Under the pieces are notes generated by a model, which saw nothing but the letters and a program-made list of their open reading frames with translations, was not told the origin of the DNA and ran no database searches. From contig NZ_JBDZDQ010000003.1 of NCBI RefSeq assembly GCF_040049295.1, positions 248,001 to 312,000 on the forward strand: 64,000 bases of DNA, in the 5' to 3' direction. This document shows positions 49,449-59,266 of the stretch, piece after piece. Within the stretch, counting starts at the first letter, position 1, and every line of letters starts with the position of its first letter. Source of the DNA: Sphingomonas sp. KR3-1. GTDB lineage: Bacteria > Pseudomonadota > Alphaproteobacteria > Sphingomonadales > Sphingomonadaceae. The translations under genes and the position numbers were made by a program.

Positions 49449-50144
49449 ATGATCAAGGTCGCCAGCTACAACATGCGCAAGTCGATCGGCACCGACCGGC
49501 GCCGGCGGCCCGAGCGCACGCTCCAGGTGCTCTGCGAGATCAATGCCGACATCGTCGCGCTCCAGGAAGCCGATCGCCGCTTCGGCGAGCGCTCGGCGGT
49601 GCTGACCGGGCATCTGCTTGCCGAGCATAGCGACTACAAGGCGATCCCCTTCGGCACCAAGGCGCGCTCGATGGGCTGGCACGGCAACGCGCTGCTGGTG
49701 CGCAAGGACGCGACCATTCTGGACTGCGAGGCGATCCATCTGCCCGCGCTCGAGCCGCGCGGCGCAGTGATGGCCGATGTCCGGCTGGCGAGCGGCTCGG
49801 TGATACGCGTCGTCGGCATGCATCTCGACCTGTCCGGCCTGTGGCGGCGGCGCCAGGCCCATGCGATCATCACGCACCTCCAGGCGAGCACGCACCAGCA
49901 TCCGACGATCCTGATGGGCGACCTCAACGAATGGAGCGCCCAGTCCGGCTGCCTGCGCGACTTCGCCAGCCACTTCACCTTCGCCGGCACGGGCAAGAGC
50001 TTCCATGCCCGCCGCCCAATGGCCAAGCTCGACCGGATCATGGCGAGCCCGGAGTTGACCTTCACCGGTGCCGGGGTGCACGACAGCCTGCAGGCGCGGA
50101 CCGCTTCGGACCATTTGCCGATCTGGGCGACTATAAAGCTTTAA
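49449..50144 (+). CDS. Endonuclease/exonuclease/phosphatase-family protein
   Basis: 231 aa, EEP fold: KVASYNMRKSIGTDRRRRPE (Asn-metal site), ADIVALQEADRRFGERS (Glu metal ligand), GMHLDLSGLWRRRQA (His-Asp), LMGDLNEWSAQSG (GDxN) and the C-terminal TASDHLPIWATIKL (SDH). Could act on DNA, phospholipid head groups or phosphoesters. It lies directly before a patatin-like lipase, whose ATG overlaps its stop (TAATG), suggesting a shared lipid role. Confidence 0.92.
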   Translation: MIKVASYNMRKSIGTDRRRRPERTLQVLCEINADIVALQEADRRFGERSAVLTGHLLAEHSDYKAIPFGTKARSMGWHGNALLVRKDATILDCEAIHLPALEPRGAVMADVRLASGSVIRVVGMHLDLSGLWRRRQAHAIITHLQASTHQHPTILMGDLNEWSAQSGCLRDFASHFTFAGTGKSFHARRPMAKLDRIMASPELTFTGAGVHDSLQARTASDHLPIWATIKL

Positions 50145-52435
50145 TGGCCGAAACGCGCGACAAGGAACTGCGGCTCGCACTGGTCTGCTACGGCGGGATC
50201 AGCCTGGCCGTATACATGCACGGCATCACCAAGGAGATCTGGCGCCTCGCCCGGGCGAGCTGCGCCGAGCGCGACGGTGCCGATGCCAGCCCCGACGTCT
50301 ATCGCGAGCTGCTCGAGGAGATCCGCGAGACCAGCGGCGTCAACCTGCGCGTGCTGGTCGACATCCTTGCCGGCGCCAGCGCGGGCGGGATCAACACGGT
50401 GTTCCTGGCGCAGGCGATCGCCACCGGCCAGTCGCTCGATCCGCTGACCGACCTGTGGATGGACAATGCCGATGTCGAGGCGCTGCTCGAGCCGCGCCAG
50501 CGCCCGTCGCACCGCTTCGCCAAGCTCTGGGCGGTGCCGATCGCCTGGCTGGTCGCCAATCGCTCGAAGACGGTGGACGAGACGGTGGAGGCCGGCGCGC
50601 GCACCGAAGTGCGCGCCAAGCTCGAGCATTTCGTCCGCTCGCGCTGGTTCGAGCCGCCATTCGGCGGCAAGCGCCTGGCGAACACGATCCTCAACGCGTT
50701 CGAGGCGATGGCCAAGGGGCCGAAGGAAAAGCGGCTGCTGCCCGACGGCCAGCCGCTCGACCTGTTCGTCACCGTCACCGATTTCCGCGGCCATCCCGAG
50801 GCGCTGCGGCTCAATTCGCCGGCCTCGGTGATGGAGAACGAGCACCGCCTCGTCTTCTCCTTCACCGATCGCGGCTATCCCGGCGAGCAGTTCGCCGATG
50901 CGCCGAGCCTGACCTTCGCGGCGCGGGCGACCTCGAGCTTCCCGGGCGCCTTCCCGCCGATGACGGTGGCCGAGATGGACGAGCTGCTCGCCGAGCGGAA
51001 ACAGGCCTGGCCCGAGCGCGACCAGTTCCTCGAGCGGATGCTGCCGCACCAATGGGAGGACAACAAGGCCGAGAAGGCGATCCTGATCGACGGCTCGGTG
51101 CTCGCCAACGCGCCCTTCCGCCCGGCGATGGAAGCGCTCAAGGAGCGCCCTGCCCGCCGCCAGGTCGACCGGCGCTTCGTCTTCGTCGATCCCTTCCCGA
51201 ATTTCCGCTTCGATTTCTACGGCGCCAGCGACGAGAAGCCGGGCTTCTTCGCGACGATCATCGGCGCGCTCTCCGAGCTGCCGCGCGAGCAGCCGATCCG
51301 CGACAATCTCGACGAGATCGCCCGCCGCTCGCACCGGATCGAGCGGATGCTGTCGATCGTCGGCGAGATCCGCGCCGAAGTGGAGACGCAGGTCGAGGCG
51401 CTGTTCGGCTATACGCTGTGGCTCGACTATCCCAACCAGAAGCGCCTCGCCGCCTGGCGCCGCCGCGCCCAGGTCGCCGCCGCGGCCAAGGCGGGGTACG
51501 GCCACACCGCCTATGGCCTGCTCAAGGTCGAGGGCGCGATCGATCGCACCGCGCGGCTGCTCTACACGGTCGGCGAGCGGCACGGGCCCGAGCGTCTGCA
51601 CGAGATCCGCGAGGCGCTGGCCGCCGCGGTCCAGTCGCGCGGGGCGGACCGGTTCGGGGCGACGCTGTCCAACGGCGCCTCGCCCGAGACGCTCGAATTC
51701 CTGCGCGCGCACGATCTCGGCTTCCGCATCCGCCGGCTGCGGCTGCTCGCCCGGCGGCTGACCGAGATCGACCTGCCGACCAGCCACGGCGCGCTCAAGC
51801 CGATGCGCGAGGCGATCTATGACTCGCTCGCCGCCTATCTCGAATTGAAGCGCGCCGACACCTATGCGGACCTGCGCGACGAGGTCCGGATGATGACCGA
51901 CGATGCCGGGCCGATCCTCGATCGCCTGGCGGAGCGGATGCAGCTCAAGCAGCTCGACGCCGAGACCGATGCGCGGCTGGCCGGGGGGCTGAGCACGCTC
52001 TCCAAGGAGCTGCGCCGCCCGCTCCTCCTCGCGCATCTCGGCTTCCCCTTCTACGACATCGCCACCGTGCCGCTGCTCCAGGGCGAGGGCGTCGACGAGT
52101 TCGACCCGATCCGCGTCGACCGCATCGCTCCCGACGATGCCACCGCGATCCGCACCGGCGGGGCGGAGGCGACGCTGAAGGGCATCCAGTTCAACAGCTT
52201 CGGCGCCTTCTTCAGCCGCGCCTATCGCGAGAACGACTATCTCTGGGGCCGCCTGCACGGCGCCGACCGGCTGATCGACATCGTCCTCTCCACGCTGCTG
52301 CTGGAGGCGCGGCTGCCCGAGGAACGCGTGAAGGCGATCAAGCGCCGCGCCTTCCACGCGATCCTCGACGAGGAGGAGACCCGGCTGACCAGCATTCCCG
52401 GGCTGTTCGAGGAACTGCGCGCGGAGATCGGGTAA
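50144..52435 (+). CDS. Patatin-like phospholipase, large type
   Basis: 763 aa from ATG 50144 (MAETRDKELRLALVCYGGIS). Patatin Ser-Asp dyad: oxyanion stretch CYGGISLAVYMHGITKEIWR, nucleophile elbow GASAGG with Ser79, catalytic Asp316 in IDGSVLANAPFRPA. The C-terminal half is long and helical, comparable to DUF3376-containing members, and lacks TM helices. Probably hydrolyses membrane phospholipids or storage lipids. Co-translated with the EEP gene upstream. Confidence 0.92.
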   Translation: MAETRDKELRLALVCYGGISLAVYMHGITKEIWRLARASCAERDGADASPDVYRELLEEIRETSGVNLRVLVDILAGASAGGINTVFLAQAIATGQSLDPLTDLWMDNADVEALLEPRQRPSHRFAKLWAVPIAWLVANRSKTVDETVEAGARTEVRAKLEHFVRSRWFEPPFGGKRLANTILNAFEAMAKGPKEKRLLPDGQPLDLFVTVTDFRGHPEALRLNSPASVMENEHRLVFSFTDRGYPGEQFADAPSLTFAARATSSFPGAFPPMTVAEMDELLAERKQAWPERDQFLERMLPHQWEDNKAEKAILIDGSVLANAPFRPAMEALKERPARRQVDRRFVFVDPFPNFRFDFYGASDEKPGFFATIIGALSELPREQPIRDNLDEIARRSHRIERMLSIVGEIRAEVETQVEALFGYTLWLDYPNQKRLAAWRRRAQVAAAAKAGYGHTAYGLLKVEGAIDRTARLLYTVGERHGPERLHEIREALAAAVQSRGADRFGATLSNGASPETLEFLRAHDLGFRIRRLRLLARRLTEIDLPTSHGALKPMREAIYDSLAAYLELKRADTYADLRDEVRMMTDDAGPILDRLAERMQLKQLDAETDARLAGGLSTLSKELRRPLLLAHLGFPFYDIATVPLLQGEGVDEFDPIRVDRIAPDDATAIRTGGAEATLKGIQFNSFGAFFSRAYRENDYLWGRLHGADRLIDIVLSTLLLEARLPEERVKAIKRRAFHAILDEEETRLTSIPGLFEELRAEIG

Positions 52436-52439
52436 TTTC

Positions 52440-52568
52440 CCTCTCCCCTTGGGAGAGGGAGGGAGCCGCGAAGCGGCGGAAGGGTGAGGGTCGAGAGGTA
52501 GAATCTACTCTCACCCTTCCCACTCGCTTCGCTCGCGGGCCCCTTCCCGCTCCCAAGGGGAGCGGGAG
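52440..52568. repeat. Palindromic element between the patatin gene and lapA
   Basis: Nested repeats: CTCTCCCCTTGGGAGAGGGAGGG at the left; CCCGCTCCCAAGGGGAGCGGG at the right; between them AAGGGTGAGGG with CTCACCCTTCC and GCGAAGCGG with CTCGCTTCGCTCGCG. Intergenic and of the same type as the other GC-rich elements. Confidence 0.75.
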
Positions 52569-52627
52569 TTTGCGCAAAACCCCTTCCCGGCATAGAACCG
52601 CCCCGTCCTCACACGGAAGGGAGAAGG

Positions 52628-52975
52628 ATGCGGTTTCTGAAGGTGCTGTTCTGGCTGTTGCTGGGCGGTCTCGTCGCAGGCTTTGTGATCTATAACGGCG
52701 ACGAGCGCGTGAACGTGCACCTGTGGAGCGGCCTGATCGCCGATTTCAGCCTGCCGCTGCTGCTGATCCTCGTCTTCCTCGCCGGGCTGCTGCCGGTGCT
52801 GCTCGCCTATCACGCGCTGCGCTGGCGGATGCGCCAGCGGATCACCGGGCTGGAGCGCGCGCTGAACGACATCCGCGCGATCAACGCGATGCCCGAGCCG
52901 GTCGTCGTCGTGCCCGATCCCGTCCCCGCTCCTGCCGCGCCCCAGGCCGCGCTTCCGCTGGGGGACGTGCATTGA
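52628..52975 (+). CDS. LapA-domain inner-membrane protein
   Basis: 115 aa, DUF1049/LapA type: two TM helices (about 3-23, FLKVLFWLLLGGLVAGFVIY; about 42-63, LPLLLILVFLAGLLPVLLAY) and a cytoplasmic coiled-coil-like tail (MRQRITGLERALNDIRAINA), followed by a Pro/Val-rich end. LapA of E. coli works with LapB in lipopolysaccharide assembly control; in this group the link is by domain only. It overlaps pyrF as TTGA. Confidence 0.88.
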   Translation: MRFLKVLFWLLLGGLVAGFVIYNGDERVNVHLWSGLIADFSLPLLLILVFLAGLLPVLLAYHALRWRMRQRITGLERALNDIRAINAMPEPVVVVPDPVPAPAAPQAALPLGDVH

Positions 52976-53643
52976 GCCCGATCTATGTCGCGATCGATAC
53001 GCCCGACATCGCGCGCGCCAAGGCGATCGCCACCCGCGTGAAGGCGCATGTCGGCGGGATCAAGCTCGGCCTCGAATTCTTCATGGCGAACGGCCGCGCC
53101 GGCGTGCACGAGATGCACGACATCGGCCTGCCGATCTTCCTCGACCTCAAGTTCCACGACATCCCCAACACCGTCGCCAAGGCGATCCAGGCGCTGCGCC
53201 CGCTCGAGCCGGCGATCCTGACCGTCCACGCCTCGGGCGGCCGCGCGATGCTCGAGGACGCCAAGGCCGCGGCGCCGACGGGCACCAAGGTGGTCGCGGT
53301 GACGATGCTCACCAGCCTCGACGACAGCGACCTGGTCTCGGTCGGCCTCCGGCCCGATCCGCACGAGCAGGTGATGCGGCTGACCGAGCTCGCCCGGTCG
53401 GCGGGCGTCGACGGCATCGTCTGCTCGGGCGCCGAAGTCGCCGCGGCCAAGGCGATCTGGCATGACGGCTTCTTCGTCGTCCCCGGCGTGCGCCCGGCGA
53501 ACGGCGTGGTCGGCGACCAGAAGCGCGTGGTGACGCCGCGCGCCGCGCTCGATGCCGGCGCGTCGATCCTGGTGGTCGGCCGCCCGATCACCCAGGCGGC
53601 CGACCCGGATCTCGCCGCGCGCGAGATCGAGGCGACGCTCTGA
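52972..53643 (+). CDS. pyrF: Orotidine 5'-phosphate decarboxylase
   Basis: 223 aa, starts at TTG 52972 overlapping the lapA stop (TTGA), with GGGGGACG as ribosome-binding site. TIM barrel catalysing OMP to UMP, the last pyrimidine step. YVAIDTPDIARAKAIATRVK, IKLGLEFFMANG and the catalytic DxKxxD in FLDLKFHDIPNTVAKAI; then GVRPANGVVGDQKRVVTPRA and ASILVVGRPIT. Short, one-domain bacterial type I enzyme. Confidence 0.96.
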   Translation: MSPIYVAIDTPDIARAKAIATRVKAHVGGIKLGLEFFMANGRAGVHEMHDIGLPIFLDLKFHDIPNTVAKAIQALRPLEPAILTVHASGGRAMLEDAKAAAPTGTKVVAVTMLTSLDDSDLVSVGLRPDPHEQVMRLTELARSAGVDGIVCSGAEVAAAKAIWHDGFFVVPGVRPANGVVGDQKRVVTPRAALDAGASILVVGRPITQAADPDLAAREIEATL

Positions 53644-54089
53644 TGCTCGCCGCCGCGCTGCTGCTGGCCTTGGCGGCGGCGCGGGACGGCAACATCGTGA
53701 TCTTCGGGCCGGACAAGGTCGGGGCGATGCTCCGCCAATGTTCGCGCGCCGTGCCCAAGCCCGGCGAGAGCGGCTGGACGCCGAGCGCGGCGGATGTCGC
53801 CAGGCTGGAGGCGAAGCTGCCCGCCGCGCTGCGGCTGATGCGGCCCGATCCCTTTGCCCGCAAGGAACTCGCGGCGGTTCCGCAGGGCTGGCTGCGCCAA
53901 TATGTCGGCATCGTCCGCGGCGGGAAGCGCTACATCTACGGCAATTTCATGCCGGACACGATCGGGCTCCGCAGCCATTGGCGTGATCAGCCGATCGACA
54001 TCTGCGATGGCGGCCCGGCCAATTTTGGCGCCGAATATGACGTGGCAAAGGACGCGATCGACCATCTCGCCTTCAACGGCATGGCCTGA
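53643..54089 (+). CDS. Small exported protein of unknown function
   Basis: 148 aa, ATG overlaps the pyrF stop (TGATG). Signal peptide MLAAALLLALAAA. The mature part has conserved-looking segments (KVGAMLRQCSRAVPKPGESG, LRQYVGIVRGGKRYIYGNFM, SHWRDQPIDICDGGPANFG) with two cysteines that could pair. No family recognised; likely periplasmic. Confidence 0.8.
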   Translation: MLAAALLLALAAARDGNIVIFGPDKVGAMLRQCSRAVPKPGESGWTPSAADVARLEAKLPAALRLMRPDPFARKELAAVPQGWLRQYVGIVRGGKRYIYGNFMPDTIGLRSHWRDQPIDICDGGPANFGAEYDVAKDAIDHLAFNGMA

Positions 54090-54138
54090 TCGCGGGTATA
54101 TCCAGGAGTGAAGCGAAGCACTTAGGCAGGAGGCAGCG

Positions 54139-54834
54139 ATGTTGCGGATCACGGCTTTCGGACTGTTCGCCCTTTTCCTCGCGCTCTGCGGCCTGCGCGC
54201 CGCGACTCCGCCCCCGCAATCGGCCAGCTTCGATTGCGCCAAGGCCAGCCACCCGCTCGAGAAGACGATCTGCGCCAGTCCGAAGCTGCGCGCGCTCGAT
54301 GGCGAGGTGGCGGCGCTGTACAAGGCCAAGCTGGCTGTGCTGTTCGACAAGCAGGGCTTCAAGGGCCAGCAGCGCGACTGGCAGCAGATCCTGCGGTCGC
54401 GCTGCGCGAAGACCTGCGACCCCGCCGCGGTCGAGGCCGACTATACCGTCCAGCGCGATTCGCTGAAGAGCTTCGGCGAGGAGCTGTGGGAGGCGAGCTA
54501 CAAGACCGCCGATGTCGCCCAGCTGACGATCAACCATGTCGATGCGCGGCAGTTCGACTTCGGCATCACGCGCGACCTGGAGGGCAAGATGCTGTGCAGG
54601 CTGCCCGCCAGCGACGGCGAGGCCGGCGCGATCGCCACCCTCGCCTCGCCCGCCCAGGCGAGCTGGAGCGCCGGCGCGTGCCGGATCGACTTCGCCCTGA
54701 CCCGCGACGCGACCGGCCATGTCACCCGGATCGACACCACCGCGTCGGCGGGCTGCAAGCGCTACTGCACGGGCACGTACGGGCTGAGCGACGCCTTCCT
54801 GCCCGCGAACAGCTGGGTGGCGAGCAACCAGTGA
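54139..54834 (+). CDS. Exported LprI-like (DUF1311-type) protein
   Basis: 231 aa, signal peptide MLRITAFGLFALFLALCGLR. The N-terminal half carries the LprI/DUF1311 signature: FDCAKASHPLEKTICASPKL, ALDGEVAALYKAKLAVLF and QQRDWQQILRSRCAKTCD with paired cysteines. Some LprI proteins inhibit lysozyme. The C-terminal half (ITRDLEGKMLCRLPASDGEA, CRIDFALTRDATGHVTRIDT) is a separate beta-rich region with four more cysteines. Location periplasmic; role inferred from domain only. Confidence 0.85.
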   Translation: MLRITAFGLFALFLALCGLRAATPPPQSASFDCAKASHPLEKTICASPKLRALDGEVAALYKAKLAVLFDKQGFKGQQRDWQQILRSRCAKTCDPAAVEADYTVQRDSLKSFGEELWEASYKTADVAQLTINHVDARQFDFGITRDLEGKMLCRLPASDGEAGAIATLASPAQASWSAGACRIDFALTRDATGHVTRIDTTASAGCKRYCTGTYGLSDAFLPANSWVASNQ

Positions 54835-54841
54835 GTTCTTC

Positions 54842-54923
54842 CGTCATCTCGGCCTTGAGCCGGGATCCCGCTTCTTCATACGGCGGCAAGGCAGCGGGAC
54901 CCCGGCTCAAGGCCGGGGTGACG
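54842..54923. repeat. Palindromic REP-like element
   Basis: CGTCATCTCGGCCTTGAGCC...GGGATCCCGCT and AGCGGGACCCCGGCTCAAGG... arms around TCTTCATACGGCGGCAAGGC. Lies between the LprI-like gene and the convergent SDR gene, where it could end both transcripts. Confidence 0.8.
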
Positions 54924-54934
54924 AGGAAGAATGC

Positions 54935-55675
54935 CTACCCGTTCAGCGCGCCGAACACCTTGGCATAGTCGCCGCGCGCTTCGGCGAAGCGGAGGAACTT
55001 GACCCGCTCGGTCAGGTTCTCGTCCGCGCCCGCGTCGAGCTGCGCCATCGTCTCGGCGATATAGTCGGCGAGCGGCATCGAATTGGGGTTCTCGGCATGG
55101 CCGGGCATCAGGTCGGTCGCCACTGCCGGCGGAGCGATCTCGATAACCTTCACCGCCGTGTCCTTGAGCTGGTGGCGCAGCGACTGGCTCCAGCTGTGGA
55201 TCGCCGCCTTGGTTGCCGAATAGGTCGGCGTGGCGGTGAGCGGCACGAAGGCGAGGCCCGAGGAGACGGTGGCGATAACCGCCTTCGGCCGGGCGAGCAG
55301 ATGCGGCAGCAGCGCGGCGTTGAGCCGGATCGGGCCGAGCAGATTGGTGGCGATCGTCGCCTCGGCGACGGCCAGGTCCGATCCCGGCGCGGTCAGCGCC
55401 TCGGCCTGCATGATGCCGGCATTGTGGATGACGAAGTCGAGCGCCGGGTGCGCCGCGACGATCTCGGCGGCGAAGCGGGCGATGTCGGCGGGATCCGACA
55501 CGTCGAGCGTCGCGGTGGCGATGCCCGGGTTCGCCGCGGCGACTTCCTCGAGCGCGCTCGCGCGGCGGCCCGAGACGATCACCTTGTTGCCGCGGGCATG
55601 CAGCGCCTCGGCGAGCGCGCGGCCGATGCCCGAGCCGCCGCCGGTGATCAGGATGGTGTTGCCGGTCATGTCCAT
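54935..55675 (-). CDS. Short-chain dehydrogenase/reductase
   Basis: 246 aa from ATG 55675 (MDMTGNTILITGGGSGIGRA) with AAGGACG upstream. Classical SDR: TGGGSGIG cofactor loop (NAD(H) or NADP(H)), NAG motif in VIHNAGIMQ, catalytic Ser-Tyr-Lys in SSGLAFVPLTATPTYSATKA. The C-terminal part resembles DltE-type oxidoreductases. Divergent from an HxlR regulator, so it is the probable target of that regulator. Substrate unknown. Confidence 0.93.
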   Translation of the reverse strand: MDMTGNTILITGGGSGIGRALAEALHARGNKVIVSGRRASALEEVAAANPGIATATLDVSDPADIARFAAEIVAAHPALDFVIHNAGIMQAEALTAPGSDLAVAEATIATNLLGPIRLNAALLPHLLARPKAVIATVSSGLAFVPLTATPTYSATKAAIHSWSQSLRHQLKDTAVKVIEIAPPAVATDLMPGHAENPNSMPLADYIAETMAQLDAGADENLTERVKFLRFAEARGDYAKVFGALNG

Positions 55676-55718
55676 GATGCGTCCTTCGATTGGGTGGACG
55701 CTGGATATCGTATTGTGG

Positions 55719-55765
55719 TACCCTTTGGGGAGTAGGCACCCAAAATATTCATACATACCTTTTGG
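55719..55765. promoter_or_regulatory. Candidate HxlR operator in the SDR/HxlR divergent promoter
   Basis: In a 95-bp divergent gap: TACCCTTTGG (55719-55728) and TACCTTTTGG (55756-55765) are direct repeats 37 bp apart, and TTTGGG (55724-55729) with CCCAAA (55739-55744) forms an inverted repeat of 21 bp total. The distal direct-repeat copy is 6 bp before the regulator's ATG. Spacing fits a dimeric winged-helix HxlR protein that represses both its own gene and the SDR gene. Confidence 0.5.
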
Positions 55766-55770
55766 AAACC

Positions 55771-56160
55771 ATGGCGACCAACCCGCACCACGACTATCCT
55801 GACCTCGATCCGCGGGTCGAGGCGCTCGTCACCGACATCATCGGTCGCGTCGCCGACAAATGGACGATGATCGTGCTCGAGGCACTCACCGAGCATGGCG
55901 AGTTGCGCTTCTCGAAACTGCGCGCCGAATGCGGCGGGATCAGCCAGAAGATGCTCACCCAGACGGTGCGCGCGATGGAGCGCGACGGGCTGCTGATCCG
56001 CACCGTCCATCCGGTGATCCCGCCGCGCGTCGAGTATCGCCTCACCGATCTCGGCGGCAGCCTGGCCGAGGCGTTTTGCGGGGTATGGGTATGGGCGGCA
56101 CGCAATCTGGAACGGATCGACGGCGCGCGAGCCAGCTTCGATGCGCGAGCGGCGGACTAA
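55771..56160 (+). CDS. HxlR-family transcriptional regulator
   Basis: 129 aa from ATG 55771 (MATNPHHDYPDLDPRVEALV) with TTTTGGAAACC upstream. Winged HTH: DKWTMIVLEALTEHGELRFS, KLRAECGGISQKMLTQTVRA, MERDGLLIRTVHPVIPPRVE, YRLTDLGGSLAEAF. HxlR proteins sense aldehydes, quinones or redox state and control adjacent oxidoreductases; the divergent SDR supports this. No Cys near the N-terminus for a YodB/HypR-type redox sensor; one Cys lies in ECGG (about 51). Confidence 0.93.
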   Translation: MATNPHHDYPDLDPRVEALVTDIIGRVADKWTMIVLEALTEHGELRFSKLRAECGGISQKMLTQTVRAMERDGLLIRTVHPVIPPRVEYRLTDLGGSLAEAFCGVWVWAARNLERIDGARASFDARAAD

Positions 56161-56181
56161 TCTTGGTCGTCCTGACCACCT

Positions 56182-56206
56182 TGTTCCCCGGCGAAAGCGG
56201 GGAACA
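56182..56206 (+). terminator. Hairpin after the HxlR gene
   Basis: TGTTCCCC (56182-56189) and GGGGAACA (56199-56206) around GGCGAAAGC, 22 bp past the HxlR stop. Probable 3'-end hairpin, no strong U-tract. It is also similar to the arms of dispersed palindromes. Confidence 0.5.
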
Positions 56207-56268
56207 GCCAAGGAGCCGGTGAGCGCGGGGCACTTGCCAAACCCCCGCTACCGTCCGACAGAGCGCGC

Positions 56269-56781
56269 ATGCCCGAGACCGTCACGATCCGCGCCGCAAC
56301 CCGCGCCGACCTGCCCGCGATCCATCCGGTGATCGAGCGCGCCTATCGCGGCGAGACCGCGCGTGCCGGCTGGACGCATGAGGCGGACCTGATAATCGAC
56401 AGCCCGCGCACCGATATCGCCACGCTCATCGCCATCGTCGACGATCCGGCCCAGCGCCTGCTCATCGCCGATACCGGCAATGGCCTGCTCGGCTGCGTGC
56501 AGGTGACCAGCAAGGGCGACGGCCTGGCCTATCTCGGGCTGCTCTGCGTCGACCCGGGGCTGCAGTCCGCCGGGCTCGGCAAGCAGCTCGTCACCGCCGC
56601 CGAGGAGTGCGCGCGCGAGGCGTTCGGCGCCGGCGCGATGGAAATGACGGTGATCGACCGCCGCGCCGAGCTGATCGCCTTCTACGAACGTCGCGGCTAT
56701 CGCAACTCGGGCGAGAAGCGCGACTTCCCGGTGCCGCTCGACCCGCCGCTGTTCATGGACGTGCTGGTCAAGGCGCTCTGA
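56269..56781 (+). CDS. GNAT-family N-acetyltransferase
   Basis: 170 aa, acetyl-CoA-dependent transferase fold. Motif A VDPGLQSAGLGKQLVTAAEE (Q/RxxGxG/A loop), motif B AFYERRGYRNSGEK. N-terminus MPETVTIRAATRADLPAIHP is typical. Substrate unknown. Stop overlaps trpF start (TGATG), so it heads the trp operon here. Confidence 0.9.
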   Translation: MPETVTIRAATRADLPAIHPVIERAYRGETARAGWTHEADLIIDSPRTDIATLIAIVDDPAQRLLIADTGNGLLGCVQVTSKGDGLAYLGLLCVDPGLQSAGLGKQLVTAAEECAREAFGAGAMEMTVIDRRAELIAFYERRGYRNSGEKRDFPVPLDPPLFMDVLVKAL

Positions 56782-57419
56782 TGCCGGTCACCGCCAAGAT
56801 CTGCGGCCTGTCCACGCCCGAGACGCTCGACGCGGCGATCGCCGGCGGGGCGAGCCATGTCGGCTTCGTGTTCTTTCCCCCCTCCCCGCGCAATGTCGGG
56901 ATCGAGCAGGCGCGGGCGCTGGCGGCGCGCGTGCCCGATCATGTCACCAAGGTCGGCGTGTTCGTCGATCCCGACGATGCGCTGATCGAGGCCGTGACCG
57001 GCGCGACCGGCATCCGGACGCTGCAGCTCCACAAGACCGGGTTCGAGCGCGTCGCCGAGCTGGGTGGCCGCGGCCATCATGTCTGGCCGGCGATTTCGGT
57101 GAAGCGCGCCTCCGACTTGGCCGAAGGCGCGCGCTATGCCGGCATCCCCGTCGACCGGATCGTGTACGATGCCAAGACGCCCGATGACGCGCTGTTGCCC
57201 GGCGGCATGGGGTTGCGCTTCGACTGGACGATGCTGACCGGCTATCGCCATCCCGCCCCCTGGATGCTGGCGGGCGGGCTCGATCCGGAGAATGTGATCC
57301 CGGCGATCCAGGTCACCGGCGCCCGCCTGGTCGATGTCTCCTCGGGCGTCGAAAATACGCCCGGCGTCAAGGATGTTGCCAAGATCGCCGCATTCCTTAA
57401 AGCGGTGGCGCAATGTTGA
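56781..57419 (+). CDS. trpF: Phosphoribosylanthranilate isomerase
   Basis: 212 aa from ATG 56781 (MPVTAKICGLSTPETLDAAI), overlapping the GNAT stop. TIM barrel isomerising PRA to CdRP in tryptophan synthesis; the catalytic Cys in KICGL and the Asp in DAKTPDD are both present. HVGFVFFPPSPRNVGIEQAR, TLQLHKTG and LAGGLDPENVIPAIQVTGAR complete the family signature. Followed by trpB after 89 bp. Confidence 0.96.
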   Translation: MPVTAKICGLSTPETLDAAIAGGASHVGFVFFPPSPRNVGIEQARALAARVPDHVTKVGVFVDPDDALIEAVTGATGIRTLQLHKTGFERVAELGGRGHHVWPAISVKRASDLAEGARYAGIPVDRIVYDAKTPDDALLPGGMGLRFDWTMLTGYRHPAPWMLAGGLDPENVIPAIQVTGARLVDVSSGVENTPGVKDVAKIAAFLKAVAQC

Positions 57420-57508
57420 GGCTCTCCGCCCCTGTCCGCATCGGATCTCGATGGCGTTGATCGCTCGCTTCCACGCCAGCGCCCGCCAACCGAACCTGTG
57501 AGATACGC

Positions 57509-58764
<1,256 letters not shown>

Positions 58765-58768
<4 letters not shown>

Positions 58769-58980
58769 GTGCGCATTGCTGCGAGATGATGCGTTCGAAC
58801 GTCGAGCGGACCTGTGATGCGCATCCCGATCGATATGACTGTCCGGATTGCCTCGTGGACTATAGCGCGCGCCGTAACCTGTATGGCCTGATGATCCGCA
58901 ATGAGGCTGGTGGCGGCATGGTGACCATTCAATTTTGCCCGTGGTGCGGCACCAAGCTGCCGGAGGCTGCCAATGACTGA
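58765..58980 (+). CDS. Small zinc-ribbon-like protein inserted in the trp operon
   Basis: 71 aa, GTG 58765 overlapping the trpB stop. Two CxxC-type knuckles ([13 protein letters not shown] at about 17-29 and [12 protein letters not shown] at about 57-68) bind zinc. Resembles DUF6980-type small proteins (from memory). Its start context GTGAGTGCGC is nearly the trpA start GTGAGCGCGC, suggesting that this gene took over the original trpA start site. It lies between trpB and trpA, where most relatives have none. Confidence 0.8.
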
Positions 58981-59005
58981 CCGCCTCTCCGTCGCCTTCC
59001 CCGCC
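58973..59005 (+). pseudogene. Relic of the trpA 5' end
   Basis: CCGCCTCTCCGTCGCCTTCC plus CCGCC (58981-59005) matches the trpA start at 59271-59295 in 22 of 25 positions and encodes DRLSVAFPA, like the trp[11 protein letters not shown]. It is followed immediately by an exact 17-nt copy of the trpB end (59006-59022). The arrangement is a scar of recombination between trpB-trpA junctions. Confidence 0.7.
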
Positions 59006-59023
59006 GGGGTTCGAGCTGTGAGC

Positions 59024-59266
59024 ATGAAGATCTTCAAGAGAATCGACTGGCGGTACACGGTCTGGAACGCGGACGGCACCCGTGCCTGGGCGCGCATCGC
59101 GAAGACCTTTGCGCTGCTCCTAGCTTTTCAGATGCTGGGCGTCGTCGCTGCGACTTGGTTGATGCACCGAAATTTCGAGATGACGCCGAACTTCGTCGGG
59201 TTGCTGATCGTCGATCTGGTAATGATAGCCGGCGCATTGTTCTTCGTGCCGGAGCCTGAAAAGTGA
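59024..59266 (+). CDS. Small two-helix membrane protein inserted in the trp operon
   Basis: 80 aa from ATG 59024 ([20 protein letters not shown]). GTG 59018 (in the duplicated trpB end, like the native trpA start) and ATG 58973 (in the relic) are longer in-frame alternatives. Hydrophobic helices at about residues 27-50 ([20 protein letters not shown]) and 57-76 ([19 protein letters not shown]). It is unrelated to the 71-aa neighbour. Its stop overlaps the trpA GTG (GTGA). Role unknown. Confidence 0.78.
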   Translation: MKIFKRIDWRYTVWNADGTRAWARIAKTFALLLAFQMLGVVAATWLMHRNFEMTPNFVGLLIVDLVMIAGALFFVPEPEK

